From contig JAGWNA010000008.1 of assembly GCA_028871555.1 (NCBI GenBank), positions 1 through 64,000 of the forward strand: a DNA stretch of 64,000 nt, written 5' to 3'. The notes under the pieces are model-generated. The model saw only the letters and a list, made by a program, of their open reading frames with translations, was not told the DNA's origin and did no database searches. This stretch comes from Lysobacteraceae bacterium (GTDB lineage Bacteria; Pseudomonadota; Gammaproteobacteria; Xanthomonadales; Rhodanobacteraceae). The position numbers and the translations under genes are program-made. This document shows positions 8,455 through 19,701 of the stretch, in pieces. How positions within the stretch are numbered: the stretch's first letter is position 1; each line of letters starts with the position of its first letter.

Positions 8455-11400
8455 TCAGTTCACCGGCACCTGCGCCAGCTGGGCCAGGCGGCGCACGGCC
8501 ACCGAGGCGATCGGGTAATCCGCGTTCTGGGTGAGGATCTCGGCCAGCGTGCTGCGGGTGTACTTCAGCGTGGGATCGTCGCGCTGCAGCCATGCCTGCA
8601 CCGGCGAAACGTCCGTGCTGGCGCCCGCCACGGCGAGCACCTGCAAGGCCAGCGCCCGGTGCTGGTGGTTCAACTCGTCCAGCAGCGAACCGCGTGCCTG
8701 GGCATGCCATTGCCCATCCACCGGCAATGCCTCGATCTGGCCGCGCAGCCATTCCAGATCCAGCGCCTCGCCCAGTTCGAAGAACACGCTGGCGACGCGG
8801 CCGATCGGCTGCCCGCTCTGCTGCGCCACCTCGACGATGTCCAGCGCGGCGCGCAACTCCGACAACCGCGCCAGAGGCAAGGCGAGCCCGGCCGGAAAAC
8901 CGAGCCCTTCCCATTTCTCCCGGCTCGACTCGAAATCGCCCTTGCCGGTCAGCGTGAGCGCCGCCGGCAGCGCCTCGCACAGCCTGGCGACCTGCACCTG
9001 GTAGCGTGCCACGTTGGCGGCGATATCCAGCGTGCCGCCGGGAAGGTTGAGCAGCCAGCGGGTGACGTGCCGCAGCAGTGCCCACAGCTGCATGATCGCG
9101 TCGAACTGGGTGTCCTCGGCCACCTTGCTGTCGAGGGCCTCGATCTGCGCCCAGAGTTCGCGCGCTTCGAGAATCTCGCGTGCGGCGGTGTACGCCTTGG
9201 CGATCGCGGCCGGACCCTGGCCGGTATCCTCCTGCATGCGCAGCATGAAGGTGGCGCCCATGCGGTTGATCGTCGAGTTGGTCACCGCGGTGGCGATGAT
9301 CTCGCGCTTCAGCCGGTGCCGCTGCATGTGCTCGGCGTATTTCGCGTGCAGCGGCTCGGGAAAGTAGCGCATCAGCTCCTTGGACAGGTACGGATCCTCC
9401 GGCACGTCCGAGTCGAGCAGCTGCTGGTACAGCTTGATCTTGTCGTACGACAGCAGCACCGCCAGCTCCGGCCGGGTCATGCCCTGGTGCCGGGTCTTGC
9501 GCTCGGTCAGCTCGGCATCGCTGGGCAGGTTCTCCACCTGGCGATCGAGCAGGCCCTCGCTCTCGAGCGTGGTGATGAAATGCGCCATCGAGCCGAGCCG
9601 GCGCACCGACTGGTGTTCCATCAGGGTGATCGCCTGGTTCTGCCGGTAGTTGTCCCACAGCACCAGCTGGCCGACCTCGTCGGTCATCACCGCCAGCTGC
9701 GCGTTGCGCGCCTCGGCGCTGAGTTCGCCACGCTGCACCGCGTCGTCGAGCAGGATCTTGATGTTCACCTCGTGGTCGGAGGTGTCCACGCCGGCGGAGT
9801 TGTCGATGAAGTCGGTATTCAGCAGCACGCCGTGCTGGGCCGCCTCGATGCGGCCTTTCTGGGTCATGCCCAGGTTGCCGCCTTCGCCGACCACCTTGCA
9901 GCGCAGCTGTGCACCGTTGACGCGCAAGGCGTTGTTGGCGCGATCGCCGACATCGGCATGCGTCTCGCCGGCCGCCTTCACATATGTGCCGATGCCGCCG
10001 TTCCAGAGCAGATCCACCGGCGCCTGCAGGATCGCGCTGAGCAGTTCGCTCGGCGGCAACTGGGCCACGTCGCCCTTGATGCCGAGCGCCGTGCGCGCCT
10101 GCGCCGAAAGCGGGATGGATTTCGCGCTGCGCGGCCAGATGCCGCCGCCGGCGGAGATCAGCGAGCGGTCGTAATCGTCCCAGCTCGAGCGCGGCAGCTT
10201 GAACAGCCGCTCGCGCTCGGCGATGGAACGCTCCGCGTCCGGGGTCGGGTCGATGAAGATGTGCCGGTGGTCGAACGCGGCCAGCAGGTGGATATGCCGC
10301 GACAGCAGCATGCCGTTGCCGAACACGTCGCCGGACATGTCGCCGATGCCCACGCAGGTGAAATCCTGTGACTGGCAATCGCGATTGAGCGCACGGAAGT
10401 GCCGCTTGACCGATTCCCAGGCACCCTTGGCGGTGATCCCCATGCCCTTGTGGTCGTAGCCGTTGGAACCGCCGGAGGCGAACGCGTCGCCCAGCCAGTA
10501 GCCGTGCTCGATCGAGATCGCATTGGCGATGTCGGAGAACGTGGCGGTGCCCTTGTCGGCAGCCACCACCAGGTACGGATCGTCCGCGTCGTGCCGCACC
10601 ACATCGTGCGGGTGCACCACCTTGCCCTCGACCAGGTTGTCGGTGATGTCGAGCAGGCCGTTGACGAACAGGCGGTAGCAGGCGATGCCCTCGGCCAGCT
10701 GCGCATCGCGGTCGCCGCCGGCTGGCGGGTGTTTGACGAAGAACCCGCCCTTGGAACCGACCGGCACGATCACCGTGTTCTTCACCATCTGCGCCTTGAC
10801 CAGGCCCAGCACCTCGGTGCGGAAATCCTCGCGGCGGTCCGACCAGCGCAGGCCGCCGCGCGCCACCGCGCCGAAGCGCAGGTGGATGCCCTCCACCCGC
10901 GGCGCGCTGACGAAGATCTCGCGGTACGGCACCGGCTTGGGCAGGTCGGGCACCTTGTGCGAATCGAATTTGAAACTGATGTAGCTGCGCCAGGCGCCGT
11001 CCCACTGCTGGAAGAAACTGGTGCGCAGGGTGGCCTGGATCACCGCCTTGAAGCTGCGCAGGATGCGGTCCTCGTCGAGGCTGGAGACATTCTCCAGCAG
11101 CATGCCGATGGCGTCCTCGACGACCCGGATCTGCTCGGCTCGCGGCAGCGCCAGCGCCGCAACGAGTCCTTCGATGAGTGACGGCTGGGCAAGCTGCACC
11201 GATTGCGGGATCAGCGCCTGCATCTCGGCGACCAGGGTGGCCCCGGCGGCCTTGAGTTCCTCGGCGCAGAAACTTTCGCGGCGCGGATCGAACTTGGCCA
11301 GGAACAGCTCCACCAGCAGGCCGGCGATCACCGGGTAGTGGTTCAGCGCTTCCTCCATGTAGCTCTGCGAGAACGCCACGCCGGCCTGCAGCAGGTACTT

Positions 11401-13404
11401 GCAGTAGCCACGCAGCACGGCGATCTGGCGCCAGCCGAGCCTGGCGCCGAGCACCAGCCGGTTGAAGCCGTCGTTCTCGGCGTTGCCGCGCCAGATCTGC
11501 TCGAAGGCATCCTCGAACAGCGAACCGACCTGCTCCACGCCGAAGGTCAGCGCACCGACCGGCTGCACCTCGAAATCCTGGATGAACAGCGGCGCGCCTT
11601 CGCCGCACAGGTCGCCGCCGCCGCACAGGTCGTAGACATGTTCGGTCAGCACGCGCAGGCCGAGGTTCTCCAGTTGCGGCAGCACCTCGGACAAGGCGAT
11701 GTCGCTGCCGCTGCGATAGATCTTGAAGCGCAGCTGGTCCGGCTGCTGCGGCGGACGATAGAACGACATCCGCACCGCGTCGTTGCCCTCGAGCAACGAC
11801 AACTGGTAGACGTCCTCGGCCGCCACCTCCGGCTGTACTTCATCGACGTAGCCGGCAGGCAGCGCCTTGCCGTAGCGGTTCGCCAGCACCACGCCGTCCT
11901 GGTCGCCGCGCGCGCGCGTCAGCGCGTCGCGCAACTCGTCGTGCCAGTTGCGCGTGATCGCCGCCACGCCCTGCTCCAGCGTCGCGATGTCGTAGCCGGG
12001 ACGGTTGCCGATACGCGGGCGTATCACGACGTACAGGCGCGCCAGCACGTCATCGCCCATCAGCACGGCGGAATCCAGATGCTCGCCCTGCAAGGTGTCG
12101 CGCAACAGATTCTCGATGCGCTCGCGCACCGTGGTGTTGAAGCGCTCGCGCGGGATGAACACCAGGCAGGTGTAGAAGCGGCCGTAGCGGTCGGCACGCA
12201 TGAACAGGCGCGCGCGCGCGCGCTGGCGCAGCCCGAGAATGCCGGTCGCCGTGGCGAACAGCTCGTCCTCGCTGCTCTGGAACAGCTCGTCGCGCGGCAG
12301 CGTTTCCAGGATGTGGCTCAGCGACTTGCCGGAGTGCGAATCGCGCTTGAGGCCCGAACGCGACATCACCGCCTCCACCTTTTGCCGTATCAGCGGCACA
12401 TCCTGGGGGCGGGCCATGTAGGCGTTGGAGGTGAACATGCCCAGAAAGCGCTGCTCGGACACCGGCCTGCCGCTGTCGTCGAACCGGAGCACGCCGATGT
12501 AATCCATGTTGCCCGGGCGGTGCACGCGGGAGCGCGCGTTGGTCTTGGTCAGGATGATCGCGTCCATGGCGCCCGATTGCGGCAGGCTGCTGGCCACCAG
12601 GGTGCGCAGCGAGCGCGGCGCGAGCAGGCGGTCGTTGCGATGCAGGATGCCCAGGCCGGATTCGGCGAACGAGCGCAGCACCTGCTCGCCGTCGGCATCG
12701 GTGACCGCATATTCGCGGTAGCCGAAGAAGGTGAAGTTGTTGTTGGCCACCCAGCGCAGGAATTCGCTGGCTTCGCGCACGGACGCCGCGTCCAGCGGCT
12801 GCTTGCGCAACGGCAGCTCGGCGGCGATCGCCAGCGCCTTGGCGTGCATCGCCGGCCAGTCGGTCACCGCGGCGCGCACGTCTTCCAGGGCGGATTCCAC
12901 CTGCACTTTCAACTGCTCCCGGCCGGCTTCGTCGGCAACACGGTCGATCTCGAAATGCATGATCGATTCGGCGATGCCGCTCTCCTCGCCCAGGCGCAGC
13001 AGGCACCCCGCATCGTCGCGCAGCACCTTGAACACCGGGTGGAGCACGGCCTGGATCTGCAGGTTGGCCGAGGCGATCATGCTCACCGTGTCCACCAGGA
13101 ACGGCATGTCGTCGGTGACCACCTGCAGCAGGCTGCGCCCGGCATGGCCGGCCGGCGGGTTCAGTATGCGCACCAGCGCACGACCGGGTTGGCGCTGCTG
13201 CATGTAATCGAGCAGGTCGGCGATCAACGCGGCCCATTGCCCGGGCGTATGCAAATCCACATCGCTGGAGGCGATGCGGGCAAAGAAGCCGTCGATAAAA
13301 AATTGCGCCTCATCGAGGCGCCGGGCTGGAAAACCGTCTTTCTTCAGTTGCTCGAACACCCGCGATGAGAAGGGGACATTGTCGGCTGCATGGATCGCAT
13401 TCAT
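8455..13404 (-). CDS. gdhB: NAD-specific glutamate dehydrogenase, large (180 kDa) class
   Basis: 1649 residues, the size of the NAD-GDH class known from Streptomyces, Pseudomonas and xanthomonads. It deaminates glutamate to 2-oxoglutarate. A long N-terminal region with ACT-like regulatory segments (about 1-700) precedes the catalytic part (about 750-1250), where VPVGSKGGFFVKHPP and FASGGSNGYDHKGMGITAKG mark the substrate and dinucleotide sites. A helical C-terminal domain follows. The ATG at 13404 (MNAIHAADNVPF) is preferred over an upstream in-frame start at 13494, which adds a non-conserved tail. Divergent from the RND operon. Confidence 0.93.
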   Translation of the reverse strand: MNAIHAADNVPFSSRVFEQLKKDGFPARRLDEAQFFIDGFFARIASSDVDLHTPGQWAALIADLLDYMQQRQPGRALVRILNPPAGHAGRSLLQVVTDDMPFLVDTVSMIASANLQIQAVLHPVFKVLRDDAGCLLRLGEESGIAESIMHFEIDRVADEAGREQLKVQVESALEDVRAAVTDWPAMHAKALAIAAELPLRKQPLDAASVREASEFLRWVANNNFTFFGYREYAVTDADGEQVLRSFAESGLGILHRNDRLLAPRSLRTLVASSLPQSGAMDAIILTKTNARSRVHRPGNMDYIGVLRFDDSGRPVSEQRFLGMFTSNAYMARPQDVPLIRQKVEAVMSRSGLKRDSHSGKSLSHILETLPRDELFQSSEDELFATATGILGLRQRARARLFMRADRYGRFYTCLVFIPRERFNTTVRERIENLLRDTLQGEHLDSAVLMGDDVLARLYVVIRPRIGNRPGYDIATLEQGVAAITRNWHDELRDALTRARGDQDGVVLANRYGKALPAGYVDEVQPEVAAEDVYQLSLLEGNDAVRMSFYRPPQQPDQLRFKIYRSGSDIALSEVLPQLENLGLRVLTEHVYDLCGGGDLCGEGAPLFIQDFEVQPVGALTFGVEQVGSLFEDAFEQIWRGNAENDGFNRLVLGARLGWRQIAVLRGYCKYLLQAGVAFSQSYMEEALNHYPVIAGLLVELFLAKFDPRRESFCAEELKAAGATLVAEMQALIPQSVQLAQPSLIEGLVAALALPRAEQIRVVEDAIGMLLENVSSLDEDRILRSFKAVIQATLRTSFFQQWDGAWRSYISFKFDSHKVPDLPKPVPYREIFVSAPRVEGIHLRFGAVARGGLRWSDRREDFRTEVLGLVKAQMVKNTVIVPVGSKGGFFVKHPPAGGDRDAQLAEGIACYRLFVNGLLDITDNLVEGKVVHPHDVVRHDADDPYLVVAADKGTATFSDIANAISIEHGYWLGDAFASGGSNGYDHKGMGITAKGAWESVKRHFRALNRDCQSQDFTCVGIGDMSGDVFGNGMLLSRHIHLLAAFDHRHIFIDPTPDAERSIAERERLFKLPRSSWDDYDRSLISAGGGIWPRSAKSIPLSAQARTALGIKGDVAQLPPSELLSAILQAPVDLLWNGGIGTYVKAAGETHADVGDRANNALRVNGAQLRCKVVGEGGNLGMTQKGRIEAAQHGVLLNTDFIDNSAGVDTSDHEVNIKILLDDAVQRGELSAEARNAQLAVMTDEVGQLVLWDNYRQNQAITLMEHQSVRRLGSMAHFITTLESEGLLDRQVENLPSDAELTERKTRHQGMTRPELAVLLSYDKIKLYQQLLDSDVPEDPYLSKELMRYFPEPLHAKYAEHMQRHRLKREIIATAVTNSTINRMGATFMLRMQEDTGQGPAAIAKAYTAAREILEARELWAQIEALDSKVAEDTQFDAIMQLWALLRHVTRWLLNLPGGTLDIAANVARYQVQVARLCEALPAALTLTGKGDFESSREKWEGLGFPAGLALPLARLSELRAALDIVEVAQQSGQPIGRVASVFFELGEALDLEWLRGQIEALPVDGQWHAQARGSLLDELNHQHRALALQVLAVAGASTDVSPVQAWLQRDDPTLKYTRSTLAEILTQNADYPIASVAVRRLAQLAQVPVN

Positions 13405-13814
13405 GGCATCTGCTGGTCGGTGGAGACAAGGGAAGGAATGGCGCAGGTAAAAAGCGCTGAAAGGATACGCTGCGCATCCGGGCGAATCCACCACACTGCC
13501 TCAGCGCGCAGGGCGGATCCTTCCACCGGCGTCGATGGCGCGCGCCCACGCCGTGCCTGCATCGTGCCGCCTCGCGGTTGGCCACGCCGGCAGCGCGACG
13601 ACCCGGTCGATCTCCACAAAATGTGAACTGCACGGTATAGTCTCGTTTCTGGCGTGCAGACTCCGCCGTTTCGGCACCACTGCACCCGGATCAGCGACGC
13701 ACCAGCCAACCAATGACACACGACAACAGCACGGTGATGCGGTAAATGTCACGGCTTGCCGCGCCCCTTCACCCCGCCCCCCTTCCTCGATCCGGCCAGT
13801 TCATGGAGCCCCAC
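13405..13814. other. Divergent intergenic region, gdh / RND operon
   Basis: About 410 bases separate the two divergent starts. One weak promoter candidate faces the RND genes and is listed separately. I see no repeat or convincing small gene in the remainder; short open frames on both strands lack homology. Confidence 0.5.
13613..13641 (+). promoter_or_regulatory. Possible sigma70 promoter for RND operon
   Basis: TCCACA (13613-13618, four of six against TTGACA), a 17-base spacer and TATAGT (13636-13641, five of six against TATAAT). The leader before the adaptor start would be about 165 bases. Support rests on these matches and spacing only. Confidence 0.35.
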
Positions 13815-15008
13815 ATGACGCCTTCGTTTCTGCGTATCCCATTGCTGTGCCTGGGCATGCTGGCGCTGGCCGCCTGCAGCGGCAAAGGCCGGCAACAAGG
13901 GCCGGCGCAGATGCCGCCGCCGGAAGTCGGCGTAATCAGCGTGCGGCCGCAAGACGTCCCGCTCACCCGGGAACAGGTCGGCCGGCTGTCGCCGTACCGC
14001 AGCGCCGACGTGCGTGCCCGCGTCCCGGGCGTGCTGCTCAAGCGCGCTTATGACGAGGGCACCGATGTCAGGCAGGGACAGTTGCTGTTCCAGATCGATC
14101 CGGCGCCGCTGCGGGCGGCGCTGGACGCCAGCCTTGCCGCCTTGAGCCAGGCCCGGGCCACCTATGCCAACAACGAGGTGACTGCCCGGCGCGCACGCGA
14201 ACTGGCGCCCAAGGGTTACATCTCCCAGTCCGGCCTGGACAATGCGCAGGCCGCCGAGCGCACCGCGGCGGCCGCCGTGCAGGTAGCGCGCGCCAACGTG
14301 CAGACGGCCCGCATCAATCTGGGCTATGCCAGCGTGAGGTCGCCGATCGCCGGCCGCGCCGGCCAGCAGCAGGTCACCGAGGGCGCCCTGGTCGGCAGCG
14401 GCACGGCCACCTTGCTCACCACCGTGGAACAGATCGACCCGCTGTACGTGAACTTCACCTTGAGCGCGTCGGCGATGGAGCAGATGCGGCGCGCCCAGAG
14501 CCACGGCAACGTCACCCTGGCCGCACCGGACCAGGCCCGCGTGCGGATCAGCCTGCCCGACGGCAGCGACTATGCCGAACCCGGCGTACTGGATTTCTCC
14601 GACACCTCGGTCAACCCGGCCACCGGCTCGATCAACCTGCGCGCCAGGGTTCCCAACCCGAAACACCAGCTGCTGCCGGGCATGTACGTGACCCTGAAAG
14701 TCGACCTGGGCCGGCAGCACGGCGTGTTCCTGGTGCCGCAGCCGGCAGTGCTGCGCGACACCGCCGGCGCCTATGTGATGACGGTGGGCAAGGACGGCAA
14801 GGTCGTGCGCAAGGACGTCACCCTGGCCGACATGCACGGCAGCGACTGGGAAATCACCGCCGGCCTCGATCCCGGCGACCAGGTGGTGGTGTCGGGCGTG
14901 CAGCGGGTCAAGGCCGGCGCCCCGGCCAAGGCCAGTCCATGGCATCCGGACCGTGCCGGCGAACCCTCCGCAGCCAGCGCTCCGGGCGCCGCCCCGAACG
15001 GCAAGTAA
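13815..15008 (+). CDS. RND efflux periplasmic adaptor lipoprotein
   Basis: 397 residues, AcrA/MexA class. A short hydrophobic signal ends in a lipobox (LALAAC), so the mature protein should be anchored by lipidated Cys. The membrane-fusion layout is visible: lipoyl halves around SPYRSADVRARVPGVLLK and NLGYASVRSPIAGRAGQQ, an alpha-hairpin of A/Q/R-rich heptads between them, then beta-barrel and membrane-proximal parts. The tail after residue 370 is Ala/Pro rich. An in-frame ATG 12 bases upstream (13803) is possible. It precedes the pump gene by 13 bases and joins the inner-membrane pump to an outer-membrane channel, which is not encoded here. Confidence 0.93.
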   Translation: MTPSFLRIPLLCLGMLALAACSGKGRQQGPAQMPPPEVGVISVRPQDVPLTREQVGRLSPYRSADVRARVPGVLLKRAYDEGTDVRQGQLLFQIDPAPLRAALDASLAALSQARATYANNEVTARRARELAPKGYISQSGLDNAQAAERTAAAAVQVARANVQTARINLGYASVRSPIAGRAGQQQVTEGALVGSGTATLLTTVEQIDPLYVNFTLSASAMEQMRRAQSHGNVTLAAPDQARVRISLPDGSDYAEPGVLDFSDTSVNPATGSINLRARVPNPKHQLLPGMYVTLKVDLGRQHGVFLVPQPAVLRDTAGAYVMTVGKDGKVVRKDVTLADMHGSDWEITAGLDPGDQVVVSGVQRVKAGAPAKASPWHPDRAGEPSAASAPGAAPNGK

Positions 15009-15021
15009 CGGAGCGAAGACC

Positions 15022-18000
15022 ATGCCGAGTTTCTTCATCGACCGCCCGATCTTCGCCTGGGTGGTGGCCATCCTGATTTCGCTGGGCGGTGTGCTGGCGA
15101 TCCTGAACCTGGGCGTGGAATCGTACCCGTCGATCGCCCCGCCGCAAGTCACCGTGAGCGCCAGCTATCCGGGCGCCAGTGCTGACACGACCGAAAAATC
15201 GGTGACCCAGGTGATCGAACAGCAGCTCACCGGCATCGATCACCTGCTGTATTTCAGCTCGTCCTCCAGCGACAGCGGCAGCGCCAGCATCACGCTGACG
15301 TTCGAGAGCGGCACCGATCCTGACATCGCCCAGGTGCAGGTGCAGAACAAGGTGGCGCTGGCCACGCCGCGGCTGCCCGCGGAGGTGGTCCAGCAGGGCG
15401 TGGTGGTGGCCAAGTCCAACGCCGATTTCCTGATGGTGGTGGCACTGCGCTCGAACAATCCGGCAATCGACCGCAACCACCTCAGCGACATCGTCGCCTC
15501 GCAGGTCATCGACCAGATCGCGCGCCTGCCGGGTGTCGGCAACACCCGCCTGTTCGGTTCCGAATACGCGATGCGCATCTGGCTGGATCCGGACAAGCTG
15601 CATGGTTACGGCCTGTCCTCGACCCAGGTGCTCGATGCGATCCGCGCGCAGAATGTGCAGTTCGCCGCCGGCTCGATCGGTGCCGACCCGGCCCCGGCCG
15701 GCCAGGGTTTCACCGCCAGCGTCACCGCCGAGGGCCGCTTCACCACGCCGGAGCAGTTCAAGGGGATCATCCTGCGCGCGAATCCCGACGGCACCACGGT
15801 GACGCTGGGAGATGTCGCCAGGGTCAGCTTCGGCCCGGCCAGCTACGGTTTCAATACACGCTACAACGGCACCCCGGTCGCCGCCTTCGCGATCCAGCTG
15901 CTGCCCGGCGCGAACGCGCTGGACGTCGCCACCGCGGTACGCAGCAAGATGGACGAGCTGTCCGCGAGTTTCCCGCCGGGCGTCAGCTGGTTCAGCCCCT
16001 ACGACACCACCAGTTTCGTGAAGATATCGATCAACGAGGTGGTCCATACCCTGATCGAGGCGATCGTGCTGGTGTTCCTGGTGATGCTGCTGTTCCTGCA
16101 GAACGTCCGCGCCACCATCATCCCCACCCTGGTGATCCCGGTCGCCCTGCTCGGCACCTTCATCGGCATGCTGGTGCTGGGCTTCAGCATCAACCAGCTG
16201 ACCCTGTTCGGCATGGTGCTGGCGATCGGCATCGTGGTCGACGACGCGATCGTGGTGATCGAGAACGTCGAGCGCATCATGACCGAGGAAGGCCTGTCGC
16301 CGAAGGAGGCGACGCGCAAGGCGATGAGCCAGATCACCGGCGCCGTGGTGGCGATCACCGTGGTGCTGACGGCGGTGTTCGTGCCTTCGGCGCTGCAACC
16401 GGGCGCTACCGGCATCATCTACAAGCAGTTCGCGCTGACCATCGCGGTCTCGATGGCTTTCTCCGCGTTCCTCGCGCTGTCGTTCACGCCGGCCCTGTGC
16501 GCGAGCTTCCTGCAGCCGGAACACGAGCATCCGAAGAACCTCCTGTTCCGCGGCTTCAACCGGGTCTATGCCCGGGCCAGCCACAGCTACCTGGGGCACG
16601 TCGGCCGCGCCGTGCGGCACGCGCCGCGCTGGATGTTCGTGTTCGTGCTGGTGACCGTACTGGGCGGCTTCCTGTTCAGCCGCCTGCCCGGCAGTTTCCT
16701 GCCCGAGGAGGACCAGGGCTATGCGCTGGCCATCGTGCAGCTGCCGCCGGGAGCCACCGTGCAGCGCACCGACAAGGTGATGGACCAGCTGCGCAGGATC
16801 ATCCGCAAGGACCCTGCCGTGGAAGGCGTGATGCAGATCACCGGCTTCAGCTTCGTCGGCTCCGGCGAAAACGTCGGCATGGTGTTCGTGCGGCTGAAGG
16901 ACTGGGCCAAACGCAAAGCCACGGCGGAGCAGTTCATCCAGAACACCAACCGTGCCGTCCAGCAGGTGCGCGATGCGCGGGTGTTCGTGGTCAACCTGCC
17001 CACGGTGCGGGGGCTGGGCCAGTTCGGCGGCTTCGACATGTATCTGCAGGACCGCAGCGGAGCCGGCCGCGCGGCACTGACCCGCGCACGCAACATGCTG
17101 CTGGGCAAGGCCGCGCAGGATCCCACCCTGTTCGGCGTGCGGCCGAACATGCTCGAAGACGCACCGCAACTGCAGCTCGACGTGGATCGCGTGCAGGCCC
17201 AGTCGATGGGGCTGTCGGTCGGCGACATCTATACCGCGGTACAGCTGATGCTGGCCCCGGTCTACGTCAATGACTTCACCTACAACGGCCGGGTCAAGCG
17301 CGTGTTCGTGGAGGCCGACATGCCCTGGCGCAAAGGCCCGGACGCGCTGCGGCACCTCTACTCGCCGAGCAGCACGCAAACCGGCAGCGACGGCACGCCG
17401 GCCATGATCCCGCTGGCCAGCGTGATCAAGGACAAGTGGATCAATGCCTCGCCGTCGCTGACCCGCTACAACGGCTACTCCGCGGTGGAGATCGTGGGAT
17501 CGCCGGCACCGGGCCACGCCTCCGGCGAGGCGATGAAGACGATGGAGCGGATCGTCAGCGACGACCTGCCCAAGGGGTTCGGCTTCGACTGGACCGGCCA
17601 GTCCTACCAGGAAATCCTCTCCGGCAACGCCGCCACGCTGCTGATGGTGCTGTCGATCCTGATCGTGTTCCTGGCCCTGGCCGCGCTGTACGAGAGCTGG
17701 TCGATTCCGGTCTCCGTGATACTGGTGGTGCCGCTCGGCATGCTCGGCGCGGTGGTGTTCGCCATGCTGCGCGGACTGCCTGACGACATCTATTTCAAGA
17801 TCGGCCTGATCACCGTCATCGGCCTGGCCGCGAAAAACGCGATCCTGATCGTGGAGTTCGCGGTGGAACATCAGCGGCACGGCATGACCCTGCGCGAGAG
17901 CGTGATCGAGGCCGGGCGACTGCGCTTGCGGCCGATCCTGATGACCTCGCTGGCGTTCATCCTCGGCGTGTTTCCGCTGTTCGTCTCCACCGGCGCGGGC

Positions 18001-18201
18001 GCCAACGCGCGCCATGCGATCGGCACCGGCGTGATCGGCGGCATGCTGTTCGCCACCTTCCTCGGCGTGCTGCTGATCCCGGTGTTCTACGTGGTGGTCC
18101 GCCGACTGCTGGGCGACAAGCTGGACGGCGACACACCGCCGGCATTACGGACCCGCGACGGCATGCAGTCGTTCGATTCGGACCCGCAGCGCGGTGCCTG
18201 A
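15022..18201 (+). CDS. RND multidrug efflux pump (HAE1 family, AcrB-like)
   Basis: 1059 residues, full length for AcrB/MexB proteins, proton-driven inner-membrane trimer. The N-terminus MPSFFIDRPIFAWVVAI is typical. The proton-relay pair is present in IVVDDAIVVIENVERI on helix 4, and the relay Lys is in GLAAKNAILIVEFA on helix 10. Two periplasmic porter loops of normal size follow helices 1 and 7. The partner adaptor lies directly upstream; no TolC/OprM-type gene or TetR repressor is adjacent, so an unlinked channel must be used. The gene ends shortly before a strong palindrome at 18220. Confidence 0.94.
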   Translation: MPSFFIDRPIFAWVVAILISLGGVLAILNLGVESYPSIAPPQVTVSASYPGASADTTEKSVTQVIEQQLTGIDHLLYFSSSSSDSGSASITLTFESGTDPDIAQVQVQNKVALATPRLPAEVVQQGVVVAKSNADFLMVVALRSNNPAIDRNHLSDIVASQVIDQIARLPGVGNTRLFGSEYAMRIWLDPDKLHGYGLSSTQVLDAIRAQNVQFAAGSIGADPAPAGQGFTASVTAEGRFTTPEQFKGIILRANPDGTTVTLGDVARVSFGPASYGFNTRYNGTPVAAFAIQLLPGANALDVATAVRSKMDELSASFPPGVSWFSPYDTTSFVKISINEVVHTLIEAIVLVFLVMLLFLQNVRATIIPTLVIPVALLGTFIGMLVLGFSINQLTLFGMVLAIGIVVDDAIVVIENVERIMTEEGLSPKEATRKAMSQITGAVVAITVVLTAVFVPSALQPGATGIIYKQFALTIAVSMAFSAFLALSFTPALCASFLQPEHEHPKNLLFRGFNRVYARASHSYLGHVGRAVRHAPRWMFVFVLVTVLGGFLFSRLPGSFLPEEDQGYALAIVQLPPGATVQRTDKVMDQLRRIIRKDPAVEGVMQITGFSFVGSGENVGMVFVRLKDWAKRKATAEQFIQNTNRAVQQVRDARVFVVNLPTVRGLGQFGGFDMYLQDRSGAGRAALTRARNMLLGKAAQDPTLFGVRPNMLEDAPQLQLDVDRVQAQSMGLSVGDIYTAVQLMLAPVYVNDFTYNGRVKRVFVEADMPWRKGPDALRHLYSPSSTQTGSDGTPAMIPLASVIKDKWINASPSLTRYNGYSAVEIVGSPAPGHASGEAMKTMERIVSDDLPKGFGFDWTGQSYQEILSGNAATLLMVLSILIVFLALAALYESWSIPVSVILVVPLGMLGAVVFAMLRGLPDDIYFKIGLITVIGLAAKNAILIVEFAVEHQRHGMTLRESVIEAGRLRLRPILMTSLAFILGVFPLFVSTGAGANARHAIGTGVIGGMLFATFLGVLLIPVFYVVVRRLLGDKLDGDTPPALRTRDGMQSFDSDPQRGA

Positions 18202-18219
18202 TGCGGCATCGTGGCGCGC

Positions 18220-18283
18220 GGAGCCCGCTTGCGGGCGATGCTCTTGAGGTAGGTTGAAAGAGCATCGCCCGCAAGCGGGCTCC
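18220..18283. repeat. Dispersed palindrome, GGAGCCCGCTTGCGGGCGATGC family
   Basis: Arms of 26 bases at 18220-18245 and 18258-18283 are exact reverse complements around a 12-base loop. It lies between the convergent ends of the RND pump and the acyl-CoA dehydrogenase and could act as a bidirectional terminator. A second copy is at 48803-48887. Confidence 0.85.
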
Positions 18284-18305
18284 TTATGCGCCGGGTGTCG
18301 CGGCT

Positions 18306-19466
<1,161 letters not shown>

Positions 19467-19554
19467 GCATTGCTCCCGGGCACCGCACGCGGCGGCTGAT
19501 CAAGACAGATTATCGAATCAAGCCGCTCATTCTAACGGTCGCCGCATCACCCCG

Positions 19555-19636
19555 GTAGGAACGCACCCTGTGCGCGAAAGCTCTTGTTCCCGGCACGTCC
19601 CGGCAAAGAGCTTTCGCGCACAGGGTGCGCTCCTGC
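19555..19636. repeat. Dispersed palindrome, GTAGGAGCGCACCCTGTGCGCGA family
   Basis: Left arm begins GTAGGAACGCACC at 19555, right arm ends GGTGCGCTCCTGC at 19636. Both arms keep the AAGCTCTT/AAGAGCTT extension seen in the 8.3 kb copy. It lies between the 5' ends of the divergent acyl-CoA dehydrogenase and regulator genes. Confidence 0.85.
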
Positions 19637-19679
19637 GGCTTGACGGTTTGACTTGCGGCGCCTAGCCTTGTCATCTTTA

Positions 19680-19689
19680 TATCGCGATA
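19680..19689. promoter_or_regulatory. Palindrome TATCGCGATA before SahR-like regulator
   Basis: A perfect 10-base palindrome ends 12 bases before the regulator start, with AT-rich flanks in an otherwise GC-rich region. Its placement fits an ArsR-type operator controlling the regulator and the metH genes downstream. Assignment is inferred from position and symmetry. Confidence 0.5.
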
Positions 19690-19701
19690 CAAGGATGCAT
19701 G

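Noticed and set aside
11203..13368. 721-codon frame antisense to glutamate dehydrogenase
   Set aside because: Low-complexity His/Gln/Arg composition and full overlap with a conserved enzyme.
13713..13745. Ten-codon leader peptide before the RND operon
   Set aside because: No ribosome site, attenuator hairpins or codon pattern support it.
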